Source: Malus domestica
Lineage: Eukaryota > Streptophyta > Magnoliopsida > Rosales > Rosaceae
Direction of reading: 5' to 3'
Length of the DNA stretch: 64,000 nucleotides
NCBI RefSeq assembly: GCF_042453785.1
Contig: NC_091677.1
Span: 5,861,501 to 5,925,500 of the forward strand
The position numbers and the translations under genes are program-made. Of this stretch, positions 46,800 to 59,899 are shown one piece after another; the stretch's first letter is position 1; the number at the start of each line of letters is the position of its first letter. The notes beneath the pieces were generated by a model that was given only the letters and a program-made list of their open reading frames with translations, had not been told where the DNA came from and ran no database searches.

Positions 46800-47700
46800 C
46801 TTCAACAAGGATGCAATTTTCAATTATACAACATATTTAGCTTATTTGTGAATCGAAATCCTTCAGTTTTTTTATAGTATTTATCATGCAATTTGTAACA
46901 TAGATTGTGAAACTTATGCTTCTCTAGAGTAGAGAGAAACTTCGGTAAAATTATGTGACTAGAGCACCTCTTACATCGGTTATAACAAGTTTGAGGCTGA
47001 ATTTGACTTAATATAAGGGTCTCGTCCTTTTGTGAGAGACAAAGACGGAGCCAGCCTTAAACTTTGGGGCGGGCTGTGACCTTGTGCTAGGGGTAGGTTA
47101 GGATGGGAGGGCTATAGAACACGTGTGCCTCACGGTGCTCCGTTTTGAAGTACCATATAAATGACGTGATCAAACACTTTTAATCAAGTTTTTCTCTCTA
47201 AAGTACTATGTAATAGTATGCTCGGTCGTTTATGTACGTGAATAATTATAATTGCACATGCACACATAACTCACAATGCATAAGTCGAAATTCATTCACA
47301 CTCACCGAACATAGTATCCCTTTGATTCTTTGAACAACTTGGCCAACAAACTAACTTTAATTAAACGAACTCCCGTCACCCTACATGTGATCCAAGTGAC
47401 TTTGTTCTAACATGGCTCCCAAGTCCAAACTACAATTTCATTTGTTTTGTTTTTTTCAGACCGAATGTTTCATGCATGGTTTATCTCCACGTTAAAGGCA
47501 CCAGGCCCTTGCTGCTGACACGTTTGCAGTTGGGTTCCTTACAACAAACCACGTAACACACACAGCTTTCTGTCCTCTTCTTCCATCAACTTTCAACCTC
47601 TCTGAGTCACTCAGGCTGTGTACTTTTGAGATTGGAGTATAAAAAGTGTGTATAGTTTGAGAACTAAAAATTTAAGTGTTGCAGCTTGAGCTTTTGAAGC
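46800..47700. promoter_or_regulatory. Intergenic and upstream region of the PM19-like gene
   Basis: An ACACGTGTG box (47119-47127) matches the G-box/ABRE core and a second ACACGTTT lies at ~47518. A TATA-like GTATAAAAAG (47637-47646) is about 65 bp before the ATG. PM19/AWPM-19 genes are often induced by abscisic acid, so the ABRE-like boxes fit, but regulation is inferred. Confidence 0.4.
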
Positions 47701-47710
47701 TTTAATATCA

Positions 47711-47847
47711 ATGGCGGTCGGAAGGATTGGTAGAGGTTTAATGGCTCCTCTTCTGGTAGTCAACTTGGTGGTCCATCTGATCATGCTTGGACTTGCTGGT
47801 TGGTCCCTTGATAAGTACATCAATGGAGAGCAAAATCACCCCCGTAA

Positions 47848-47890
<43 letters not shown>

Positions 47891-48947
47891 TTGTAATGAC
47901 AGCAATTTCGAAGGAAAATATGCACAAATAGAACCGACTATACAAACTTTTAAGCAAAATAATAGCGGGAGACACTATACATACAATAAACTGTACATAA
48001 ATAACTGTTTAGTCCCTTGGTTTAGTCTCTGTCTAATATTTCTCTAGTCATCGATGTGCGTTAGGTCAATTGATCGTATTGTATAGTTTATTGAACATTT
48101 AGTATCCTCTAATACTCGATTTGGGTTGAGTCAGTTGATTATCGGTGTAGTACTCCAAATACTCAATGCGTGGATTAAGTTATTTGATCGCATTGTATAT
48201 GTTTTATTGTCAGTGTAGTACCCCAAATACTCTGATATGTGGGTTATTAGCTCAGTTGATCAGAGAAGTGTGAGTCATGTGCACCGAGTATGATTACTTT
48301 TGGAATAGATGAGAGTAGTTTAGAATACTATGGTCGAAAGACGGCTTTGGACTCTGATACTTTTGTGCAGATTTGGGAGGGAATACATCGACTAGCTTCT
48401 TGTTGATCTTTGCATTGATAGCCGGTGTGGTTGGGGCTGCTTCTGTGCTTTATGGTCTGATACATCTCCGGATATGGCGAACCGATAGTTTAGCCGGTGC
48501 AGCTTCTTCAGCTATCATAGCCCTGACGATTATCGCCCTCACTTTCGGGTAGTTTTCTCTCCCCTCTCCACACCAAAATTAACAACAAAAGGGTTTGCAT
48601 TTTCATAACAAAAAATTAAGAAATTAATCAGGTTTGGTTGATGTGATTTGATGCAGTTTTGTGTGCAAGGAGATCATACTTGGAGGGCACAGAGGAAAAC
48701 GCTTGGTAAGAGGATTTTAAGCAAACATTGCTGTTTGATGAAGCACAATTAAATTAATTAAACTAGATTATCTTGATTAATTGGTGTTTTCCAGCAAACA
48801 TTGGAAGCTATGATTGCAATATCACTACTAAGTCAATTGCTTTACCTGGTGCTTCTGCATGCTGGGATGTTTAGGAGCAGACATAGACATGGAGGAATTG
48901 GCTTGGGTCATGACCCCTGGAGCGCCGGCACGACGACTGTGATCTGA
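47711..48947 (+). CDS. PM19L: PM19/AWPM-19 plasma-membrane protein
   Basis: Four exons give 170 residues: 47711-47843, 48371-48548, 48657-48705 and 48795-48947, all GT-AG and phased. Four hydrophobic spans are visible: LMAPLLVVNLVVHLIMLGL, FLLIFALIAGVVGAASVLYG, AIIALTIIALTFGFVCKEI and MIAISLLSQLLYLVLLHAG. Family signatures include the (K/R)YINGxxNHP loop after span 1, the GGN before span 2, and CKEIxLGG...(R)LxxxEA before span 4. AWPM-19/PM19 proteins are small plasma-membrane proteins linked to cold, drought and ABA responses and seed dormancy; one rice member is reported to affect ABA transport. Intron 1 begins with a (CT)n microsatellite right after the donor. Confidence 0.92.
47851..47882. 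repeat. (CT)n microsatellite next to a splice donor
   Basis: About 16 CT units starting eight bases after the exon-1 donor of the PM19-like gene. Likely length-polymorphic. Confidence 0.9.
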
Positions 48948-49438
48948 CTTCCGTTCATATCAGTAGCTGTAAGTTAAATAACACAATGTCTCTGCTTTAT
49001 TTGCTGCGCTCCGTTTGCATCGTTTTTTTTCTGGTTACTTTCGAGGGAATGGAACGCTGGACATATCCTAATCCTGATCCGAGCTATATTGAATGGTTTA
49101 GCATTAATAGTACATTCCCCAGGGGATTCCTTTCCTGCTCTTTCCGGCCAAACAGAGCTATTACTCCACCCATCCCTCACCGCCCCCTCCGGGCTCGGTG
49201 GGGCTTATGTTTGGAGGAGTTTCGGCATACAATGATTTTGCTTGAATGTTCATTGCACATTTTGATTACCTGAGCAACTATAGAGACTAACCTATAAATC
49301 CACCTAACTCAAAAACCCGAAATCGGAACAATTAAGAACAAAAATATTAAATTATGTTGCTGTTTGAACTAAAATAACACAGTTATACATAAACAACATC
49401 AATTATTCGAGTTACCGGAAAATTTTCCGACATAACTT

Positions 49439-52400
49439 CTATGATTCTGATTCATCATCAGCTTTCCATTCTACGATTGCCAAGGTATGGCGTCCTCCGC
49501 AAGCAACCAGTTTGGCAATCCAATGTCCATTGTCTGCGGTGCCATGTCTGGGAGGGATGCTGATGGGAACTTCCATCGGCTGACCAGTCGTCACCTTCCT
49601 TCCATATCCAAGGCGTCCGTGGTCGCCTCGGCCAAACTGCCGATACAAAGACAAGTCGTCGGAGTAAACAAAATGGTGGAACCAGATGTGATGTGAAAGC
49701 AAACTCAAGATATTGGAACATCAGAGCAAGATTATTCCAATGCGTTTGCAGATATAAAATTTCTTACCGAATACATTCGCCCATCACGAGTTAATGCAAC
49801 AGAGTGAGTGCCTCCACAAGACACCTACATTCACAAATCAACACGATCCATCTCAAACTGTTGGAAGGAAATGAACTATTCTGAGCGTGCAGGATTTTTG
49901 AGCAATCGACGATAGAAATGGTACCTGAACAATATCCTCGCCGGCTAAAAGATGAACCTTTTGCGGCACCATTTTGCTGCTTTTATCATTATCGCCAAAC
50001 CCAAGCCTCCCATGTTCTCCTCGTCCCCAACCATACACCTGCAATGAGATGAAAAGGTGGAAGAGATAAGGTTCTCTCACAAACTCAAATGCAGATGTTA
50101 CAACGTTAGCAATACCGGAATATTTGAACTATAGCACATTGATCTCAGTTGGTTATTGATGAACTTGAAACGCCACTTGAGCGGTAGCCCGTGGAGTAAG
50201 AAGGGGGGAGGGAGAGAGTACTCACCTCTCCATCTTCTGTTAGTGCAGTAGAATGCCATCCTCCAGCAGCAATATCCACCTATAGTCGCAAAAAGGTTAA
50301 AAAAACACACATTATAAACATACGGCGAATCATATCGTAACGAAGGCATGAAACCTACGGACTATCACATAATAACCTTCCGGGACAGACAACAATAACA
50401 AAATCAGGACAAGCAAGTGAAGTTAGCCGAACAAGAATTGGTGTAAGCGACCAAGGCACCAATCTCTGCCTAACAACAATAGGCGTAAACAATATAAAAT
50501 GGATTTTGAGCTCGTTTGGATGTGCTTTTAAAATGACTGAAAGCGCTTTTGGTGAAAATATTTTTGGAAACAATCCTTAGTAAAAATGATAGTAAATCCT
50601 GAAAAAACACTTAAAATGCTTCCCAGAAGAAGCAAATAACTGGTGCTTCTCGGAAAAAGGACTTAAAGTGCTTTTGAAACCCAAAAATATTTTCTCCAAA
50701 AGCACTTTAAGTCATTTTAAAAGCACATCCAAACGAGGCTATATCAACAGATACTTTGTCAAGGCTTCACACCATGAGAAATGAGACAACAGATACAACG
50801 AAATGTGATACAAACCAAAGTAAGACCAGAAAGCCCTTGGACAGGAATAGGTTGTGATCTCGGCTGAGTATCCCCTGTTCCAAGTTGTCCATATTCGTTG
50901 TTACCCCAAGCCCATAAAGCACCATCCTCTTGCAGAGCCAAATTATGAAATGCCCCAACTGCGATAAGCCTCACTGCATCAAGACCTTGTACTCGCACAG
51001 GTGTTGAAATTTGTTTTCTGGAAATTAAAAGAAACGTTCACGGATGATTGTAGGACAAATAACAATATGAAAAGAGTTTGATACGGTACAACTCAGAAGG
51101 TAGGCTTCTGTAAAAGATAGATGCTTGAAAAGGAATTGACGGAGTCAGGTCTAAGGGCAACATACATGTCTCCCGGAGGCCATGGCTGACCCCACGTCCA
51201 GACTTGCCCGTCGCGTGTAAGTACCACAGAGTGAGTACCCCCAGCAGCTACCTGTGATGTGAAAAATTAGAGCATGTCAAATACAGTTTTATAGAAAGAG
51301 AGGTCATTTGAGAAACAAAAGCATCCTACACCCAAAAATTCCTATCATGCAGTTCAATGTTCTACACATGGGCATGGGGTACCCACCTGGCGAACTTTAA
51401 GTTTCGGTGCACAGCGTTGAGGAATCACTATATCCCTTCTCAAGGGTCTACTAGTTTCATCTTTCCGCTCTGGTTCCTCGCCACACTGTCCATACTCGTT
51501 TCCACCTGCACGAAACAACTTTTGTACTCTTAGACTGACCAAAATAACATCCAGGTCACTCGCCAATCGCCACACATCAAGAAACCAATCAAAACCTTTA
51601 CTTGGAAGTAAAGGACTAAGACTTCAGGATGGTTTTAATTCCTGACTTAAAGGAATTACATTCTTTCATCTATTGGATTCTAAATAATGAAAACAAAAGA
51701 ACACAATGTAACGAAATAGCTTTTCATCCAAATATTCATTACAATTTAAGAGTTTGGATTCTAATTAACGAAAACAATAGAACCCAATGCAACGAAATAG
51801 CTTTTCACCCAAACATTCATTACAATTTAAGAGTAAAAGAAAGCGTGATTAAATACCCCAGGCGTAAGCGCGGCCTTGATCATCAACAGCCAAACAATGC
51901 CATCCACCAATAGCAGCCTATATTTCAAACAACCTCTAGTTACAACGAAAATTATAACGCTAGTTAACAATTTCCTATGAAAGTACGATTTCTGAGTATA
52001 ATCGGAAATTACCTGAACAATTTTGACATTGGCCAGAGCTTTAACCTGGCTTGGAATGTTTTCAGTTTTGCTCTGGCTTGGAATGTTCTCAGATTTGGTC
52101 TCAGGAGGATGCCCCAGGGTTCCTCTCTGGTTCCAACCCCATGTAAACAACTGGTAACCCAATTCAATTCACAACCCAAACAATCAAACTTTTAGTAAAC
52201 CCAAAACCAAAAATTCAACAAAAATCAAAATTTTCAGTAAACCCAAAACCCAAAATCCAAACTTTCAGTAAACCCAAAACAAAAAATTCAACAAATATCC
52301 AAACTTTCAGTAAAACCCACAACCAAATATTAAAAATTAAAAATCCAACTTTCAATAAAACCCAAAACCAACAATCACAAACAAGTGAAGAAGAGGGGCA

Positions 52401-52725
52401 GTAATCAAAACAGTTGAGAGAGTGATAAAAAGACAAGATGAAGAAGAAGAAAAAAGGGGCCCACCTTGCCATCATCGCAAATGGCGAGGGAGTTTCGGCT
52501 GCCAGCGACAACAGAGCGGACAGTCTGCGACTCGAGGGCTTTGACGGCGCACACCCATTCCTTCTCCTCGTTATTCCCGATTCCTAATTGGCCGTCTTCC
52601 CCGGAGCCCCTGCGCACAAAAACAAACGGAATGAACGAAACTTGCTTTACTTGCTATCTCTATAATAGCATAATAGTGAAGAAAGAGAGCAAATACCAAG
52701 TGACAATGGTGGTATCGGATACCAT
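49439..52725 (-). CDS. RCC1-repeat protein (UVR8-like beta-propeller)
   Basis: Eleven exons give 400 residues: 52725-52697, 52609-52465, 52150-52013, 51917-51857, 51505-51387, 51251-51166, 51017-50816, 50279-50226, 50038-49925, 49824-49768 and 49636-49439. All junctions are GT-AG and in phase. Seven RCC1 repeats are seen, each with a TWG/AWG/YGWG...G.LG core and a (V)AAGG.H(S/T)(V/L)AL strand, e.g. TWGSGEDGQLGIG, AWGNNEYGQLGTG, YGWGRGEHGRLGFG and FGRGDHGRLGYG. It fills the propeller with little extra at either end. It resembles the RCC1 proteins often annotated as UVR8-like. UVR8 itself uses a Trp cluster and a C-terminal COP1-binding tail, which is not seen here, so UV-B reception should not be assumed. 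The substrate or partner is unknown. Confidence 0.92.
50508..50740. mobile_element. Foldback MITE in an RCC1-gene intron
   Basis: The ends GAGCTCGTTTGGATGTGC and (other strand) AGCCTCGTTTGGATGTGC are almost perfect inverted repeats. They continue inward through TTTTAAAATGACT and CAAAAGCACTTTAAG-type segments for over 40 bases. It lies between coding exons 8 and 7. Confidence 0.85.
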
Positions 52726-52835
52726 TTGAGCCTGAATCAGAGCTTGAATTGAAGATATGGACTATGAGCTAAAAAGCTAGCACAGGGGGAGAGGAGAGTG
52801 ACTCAGTTTATCAATACAATACAATAGCATATCGT

Positions 52836-53025
52836 GCGTGTGTGTGTGTGTATATATATATATATACCGTGAGAGGAAGTTTTAACGAAAAGCTCGTAAG
52901 TTCATTTTAACGAAAATTTATATTTTTACAATAAAATATTAAACATGTTACTATTTATTTTACACTTTATTTTGTCCTTATAGTTAAAACTCAAAGTTTT
53001 CAAGTTTTTTTCATTAATTTTCTTT
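52836..53025 (-). mobile_element. ~154-bp Mutator-like MITE, copy 5, beside a GT/TA microsatellite
   Basis: A (GT)n(TA)n run at 52836-52866 is followed by the reverse-oriented MITE (GGAAGTTTTAACGAAAAG ... TTTTGTCCTTATAGTTAAAA ... TTCATTAATTTTC). Diverged relative to the other copies. Located ~120-300 bp upstream of the RCC1 gene start. Confidence 0.65.
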
Positions 53026-53029
53026 ATAT

Positions 53030-55440
53030 ATATATTGATGCAATTTGTGCAGGGAACCAGATACCGAAAATGCGATAGAGATGGAAGAGGGGAAAACGAG
53101 GCGTTTTACTTGACCAGTGGAGAAAAAATTGGCGGCACTAGATTGGGAAATTTTATATAAACCCTACAATTATCTTTATACACCCAACTTAAAAGTATCT
53201 TTTAATGTTATTCCGATTAATCAGCGGTCCGATGAACACCTTATTGGACTTAATCAATTTATACTTAATGAGTACATCTCAAATCTTTATATTTTGTTTA
53301 GAGAGGCAGAGGGAGGATAATTCAAAGCATCAAATGAAGATAATATAGTTTGATATTCAATCCAACAGTAGATTTGGTGCAAAACCTAGCAACACCATGC
53401 TAAGCCCCTGCAAATCAACAACCACTAGTATTTTTTTCTAAGAGCATTCTCAATGGAGACTTTATCCTCCATAAGGCTACTATATTTGAAGTCTTATTGA
53501 GAAATTTCATCTCTAGTGGGCTTGAAAATTGGGCTAGATCCACCACTGGCTAGCAACTTCCTTATTTAGGTAGCATAAAATTAGGCTACATATAGCCCCA
53601 AAAAAATAGTGGGTCCCACAAAAAAAGTAGCAACTCATGTGAGCAAAAATCTATCACTCTCCTTCTACTTGCAAATGCACTTACACTCTCCTTTATTCTT
53701 TTTTTAATTCTTTTTTCTTACATATTTTTCTTGCAATTTGGCTTAATCATGATTGTTTTAAATTTCATAAGAATTAAAATTTCAAATGGATTTAACGTTC
53801 ATGGGCATTGGTGGGTGAATTTTTCAAATAATATTTTTTTTTCAAAATTATATGATGCTAATTTACCAATTGGTGCTAGGTAAATTGTTGTGTTGTACGT
53901 GAAAATCAAATTCTTTCAGTGTGGTTTAATTGTTGTTGCCATGGCATGGCTGGGTTGAGTTTTGTCGCACGAGGGGGTTAATTGTGATTTTTGCTTTTAG
54001 TTCTCAAATTGCGAGCGCGAACTTTTGTTAGGGGCAAGGTAGAAATTTTATGTGACAAATTTAAAAGTTGGATGTAAAGAGAGATTTAACTAGGATTTTA
54101 TGCATCAAATAGAATTTCTTCAGTAATTTTTCTAGCATTTAAAAAAATTTCTTTTATTTTGCTTGACCAGTAAATTTTAGAATGTGTATCAACTAATGGA
54201 AAATTAAAGAAAAACTAAAAAAGAAATATGCTCTAATAGAAAATTAAAGAAAATCTAAAAAAAATAATATGCTCATGACCTTTCTCTTTCCTAATTCCTA
54301 GTCAGTTGAATAGAGAAAGGAGAGCAAGCAAAATAGTAAAGTTTTTATTTTTGGGTGTGTGTGTGTTTTTGAGGGAGGGAGGGAGGGAGGGAGGGAGGGA
54401 GGGAGGGAGAGAGGGAGGGTTTGTTGTTCCATTAAGTCGAATACTATTTTGCCAGTAATCTCATTTTCTCATTCGACACTCTTCTTATTTCTTTATTTTT
54501 CTTTCATTAATTCTATTTAGAGTCAAGAAAGAGCAAAATATAATAACATCAAGAGAAAATGAGAGCGTGAAATTACTTTTCTTATTTTTAGTCTCAAGTG
54601 TAAAGAGAATAGGGAGGAGGGGAGAAAGAGAAAGATGTAGTGCGGAGGTTCTTCTCATAATTGTTTAATAGGGCAAAATCGCAATTTTGAGGGAGAATTT
54701 TTTTGATGGGCTAAAGATAAAATTGTGGGGGTTCAAATGAAATTTTATTTTATTTTAAAGTTAATCTCAATTTATTACCCTGAAGTTTTTTTATTTTCAA
54801 CATTTGGTACATAAAGTTTTTTTCGTTCCTGTCTAGTACCTAAAGTTATAATTCTGGAACATTTTTTTACATTCGTTAAGTTTTCCGTTAGATTTTTTAT
54901 TAACTAATAACGTGATGCCTACATGAACAATAACTAAGCACCACATGTCAACATGAGCCCACTTGAATGTTAATTTTTTTTTTATCCTTTGATTCTCTTT
55001 AATTCTTTCAATCCGACAATCAACAATTAAAAAAAGTGTAAAAAGCAAAAACGAGTGTTTTGATGGCACCACCCTTTTGTAAAAGCTCACCAACAATCAA
55101 TTCTAATCTTCCAATGAACAATGGAGGTACCACATTCTAATTGAAAGAAGCAAAAAGAATACAAGCTACATAATGTTATATCTGGTAAAAAGAACACAAG
55201 CCATTGGAAATCTCAAAGAAACATTAAAACCACTATTTTTTGACACTAAATCATATAGCACAGCATTGAAATCTCACCAAATTATAAAACGCAATTTTGC
55301 AATCTGTTGGAACATTCCAACTCCTACGCTGGAACATTTCAACCCCAAGCGCTGCCGCACTCAAGATCGTCAAGTTCATAGACAAATCCTTCTACAACCC
55401 ACATGCCATCTATTACAAAGGTCCCAAGATAAAAGGGGTA
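53030..55440. other. Intergenic tract with (GGGA)n and a possible MULE end
   Basis: No supported gene. A (GGGA)n run lies at 54371-54420. Bases ~54750-55010 contain ATTTATTACC, TACCTAAAGTTATAA and a TTCCGTTAGATTTTTTATTAAC stretch similar in style to the MULE-like terminus at 22298. No inverse partner was found nearby. Confidence 0.4.
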
Positions 55441-55472
55441 CAGAGTACAAATTCTATGAACCAGAAGACCTG

Positions 55473-57523
<2,051 letters not shown>

Positions 57524-57550
57524 CTTTGCTATCTAAGTCTAAATCTGAAA

Positions 57551-58510
57551 CCTGGGAATTAATCCAACAAATGACAGTTTAAGTCAGTGATCTCTATTCA
57601 CAGACACATATACTCGCATACAAGTAAATCACTACACACAGAACAACATCGTAGCACATATCAAATTAGTTACACACGAAACTAGCACGCAATAGATAAA
57701 CAAACTATCAAACATTTACTCAGATCTGAACATAGTTGGAACTAAGTGGAGTCGGCTGTATGAATCCTAGAAGGCTATATGAACATAGTTGAACTAAGTG
57801 GTGTTCTAGGATTCATCCAGCCGACCCCACTTAGTGGGAAAAGGCTTTGTTGTTGTTGTTGAACATAGTTGAACTAACAACAGATGTGGAAAAACATGTT
57901 AATTCTATAAAATCCTATAAGAAACCAAATAAAAAAGCGAACTTCAGACCTTTTCATGAAATTTTCTCAGCAAACAAACAGATCAGGATCCTGATTCAGC
58001 TATCACAAAAACAGATTAGAGCAGTAAATCTCACTCCCAACTTACCAACAGTAATCCCCAAGCTTTTAACTTTAGTCATACCAGAAAAAAAAATACCCCA
58101 ATTTCCAATCCCCTTTTCAAAAAACTCATCTTTTTTAATCATTGAAAAACCACTTCCACTTCCCCAGCAACCAAACAAGTCACAAATCGAAATCTAATCG
58201 ATCCAACACTCAAATCAACTACCAAAGTTAAATCAAATCAGATCCAGTCAGAAGAAAATTAAGTCAACAACTTTTTTTTCCCAAAAAATAAAAGATATCA
58301 AAACCCTAGATAACAGATAAGCAATCATCACAAGCAAACAGTAGATCAACAACAAAAAATTAAAATTAAAATTAAAATTAAAATTGAAATCAAATCAGGA
58401 AAAATCAAACCCCAAGCTAACCCTAGTTCTTGAGAAGTTGGGGACGGCCGTACCTTCTCTGGTCCACGATGAAGATGAAGATCTAAGCTTGGAGTAAAAT
58501 TGGGGGAAGT
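57551..58510 (-). promoter_or_regulatory. 14-3-3 5' leader intron and promoter-proximal region
   Basis: On the minus strand an AGAGAAG|GTACGG donor (exon end 58454) and an AATTCCCAG acceptor (exon resumes at 57551) define a likely 5' UTR intron of ~0.9 kb. It is AT-rich and includes two opposed SINE-tail fragments. Leader introns often raise expression in plants; that effect is inferred here. Confidence 0.55.
57733..57862. repeat. Opposed SINE-tail fragments forming an inverted repeat
   Basis: 57733-57770 (AACTAAGTGGAGTCGGCTGT...) is the inverse of ~57803-57837 (...CAGCCGACCCCACTTAGTG). The right copy ends GGGAAAAGGCTTTGTTGTTG, the typical 3' end of Au-type SINEs. 5' parts are missing from both. 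Confidence 0.6.
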
Positions 58511-58869
58511 GGAAATCCGGGTGGGGGGCTTTAAAATGGTCGCCACGAGGAAAGAGTAGGGAGGTAGGCCCAATGGGAACGTGACACGTGGTGCGTGGTG
58601 GAGATTGCGTTTTTTTTGGGAGTGGGGGAGACGCCACGCTGGCGTTGACGGTCAACGGAAAATCCTTCATCATCTCTTTGGGCTGTCGACTTGTCGTTTG
58701 GTTTGGTATTATTGCTGCAGCCTGACGTGCGTTGTGAGGTGCGGGTGTTTGGCCTCGTGGGGACGGACGGACGGCCGGACTTGACGGTGTCAAAATCGAC
58801 AAAATTAAGGCCGTGCAACAAGAATCACGCTGTGCTGACGGTGTTTTTGTTTTTCCATGAAGAAGATGT

Positions 58870-59460
58870 TCAAAACTTAGCATAATTGGTATTTTTATTT
58901 TAGGAAAATTAATGAAAAGAGTTTCAAATCTTCACATTTTAATTAAAAATCACCTATTAACTTTATTTAATAATAAGAACAAAAGACTAATAAAAAAATT
59001 AAAAACCTAACACATCCAACTTGCGCTGGGGCGTGTACCCTCTCCTTTAAAACTTCAAACACTCCATTTTTTTCTCCCATCTTTTTGTTTAATAGATTTT
59101 TTTTCTACCCCTCACCGTCGCCATCGCCTTTGGCCGACACTTTGGACTTGTCTCTGTGCAACAAGAGGCCTGCCTCGCCTCATGTGGCAAGGTTGAGTTA
59201 TATGAGGTCAGGAGGTGCTACTTCTGTGACTGTAAGGTTCAATCCGGTTAGCAGTAGTTACGTGGATGAGGACATTCCACTACCTCCGCCACCTCCTCCT
59301 CTATCAATTAACCAAAACGATAGTAGTGTAGATGGTAACGCGAATTCGATAAACTCGGGAGTTGATGGGTCTTTACAAACAGGCAATGGTGAAGGGAGAC
59401 AGTTGTGGGAAGTAATGCCAATGGTGGAGCTACAAGTTTGACAGGCAAAGTCGGTGTTGA
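58870..59460 (+). other. Open frame without known homology, low support
   Basis: A 118-codon frame (59085-59441) reads SLCNKRPASPHVARLSYMRS, with a proline run (DIPLPPPPPPL) and a Gly/Asn/Ser-rich end. Composition is protein-like in the middle, but no splice partners or family were recognised. It could be a gene fragment or chance. Confidence 0.2.
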
Positions 59461-59529
59461 GCAGTTTGGTTCAAAGAGAGAGAAGGATTTATGTGCAGAA
59501 AGAGAGGACCCTTTAGGAGTTTCATTTTA

Positions 59530-59662
59530 GTAAGTTTTTATAAACAATGTATTAAGTTTCATAAACAGTGTCGTAAGTTTTCATAAACAGTGTAGTAAGT
59601 TTCATAAACAATGTCCTAAGTTTCATAAACAGTGTAGAAAGTTTTATAAACAGTGTACCATG
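59530..59662. repeat. Minisatellite, ~21-22-bp unit, six copies
   Basis: Units of the form TAAGTTTCATAAACAGTGTA recur head to tail with small changes (CAATG/CAGTG, TTTT/TTTC). Confidence 0.85.
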
Positions 59663-59899
59663 AGTCCACGCGTGAGATTTTTTGTTCTTTTTATTAAAAT
59701 TATGTCTTGTTCATTAAAATTTAAGTTCTTTTGTCATTTTTATTAAAATTTAAGGATTTTTTTTTATTAAAATTTAAGTCTTTTTAATTAAATAAAGTTA
59801 TAGCATAATTTTTTTTATTAAAATAAACTTAGTTCAAGCCTTTTTCATGAAAATTCTTTTCTTTTTTTGTGAACGCATAATTGGCATTTGGTGAATAGC

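Noticed and set aside
48986-49273. 95-codon frame after the PM19-like gene
   Set aside because: It overlaps the likely 3' UTR, with no conserved features and no splice signals.
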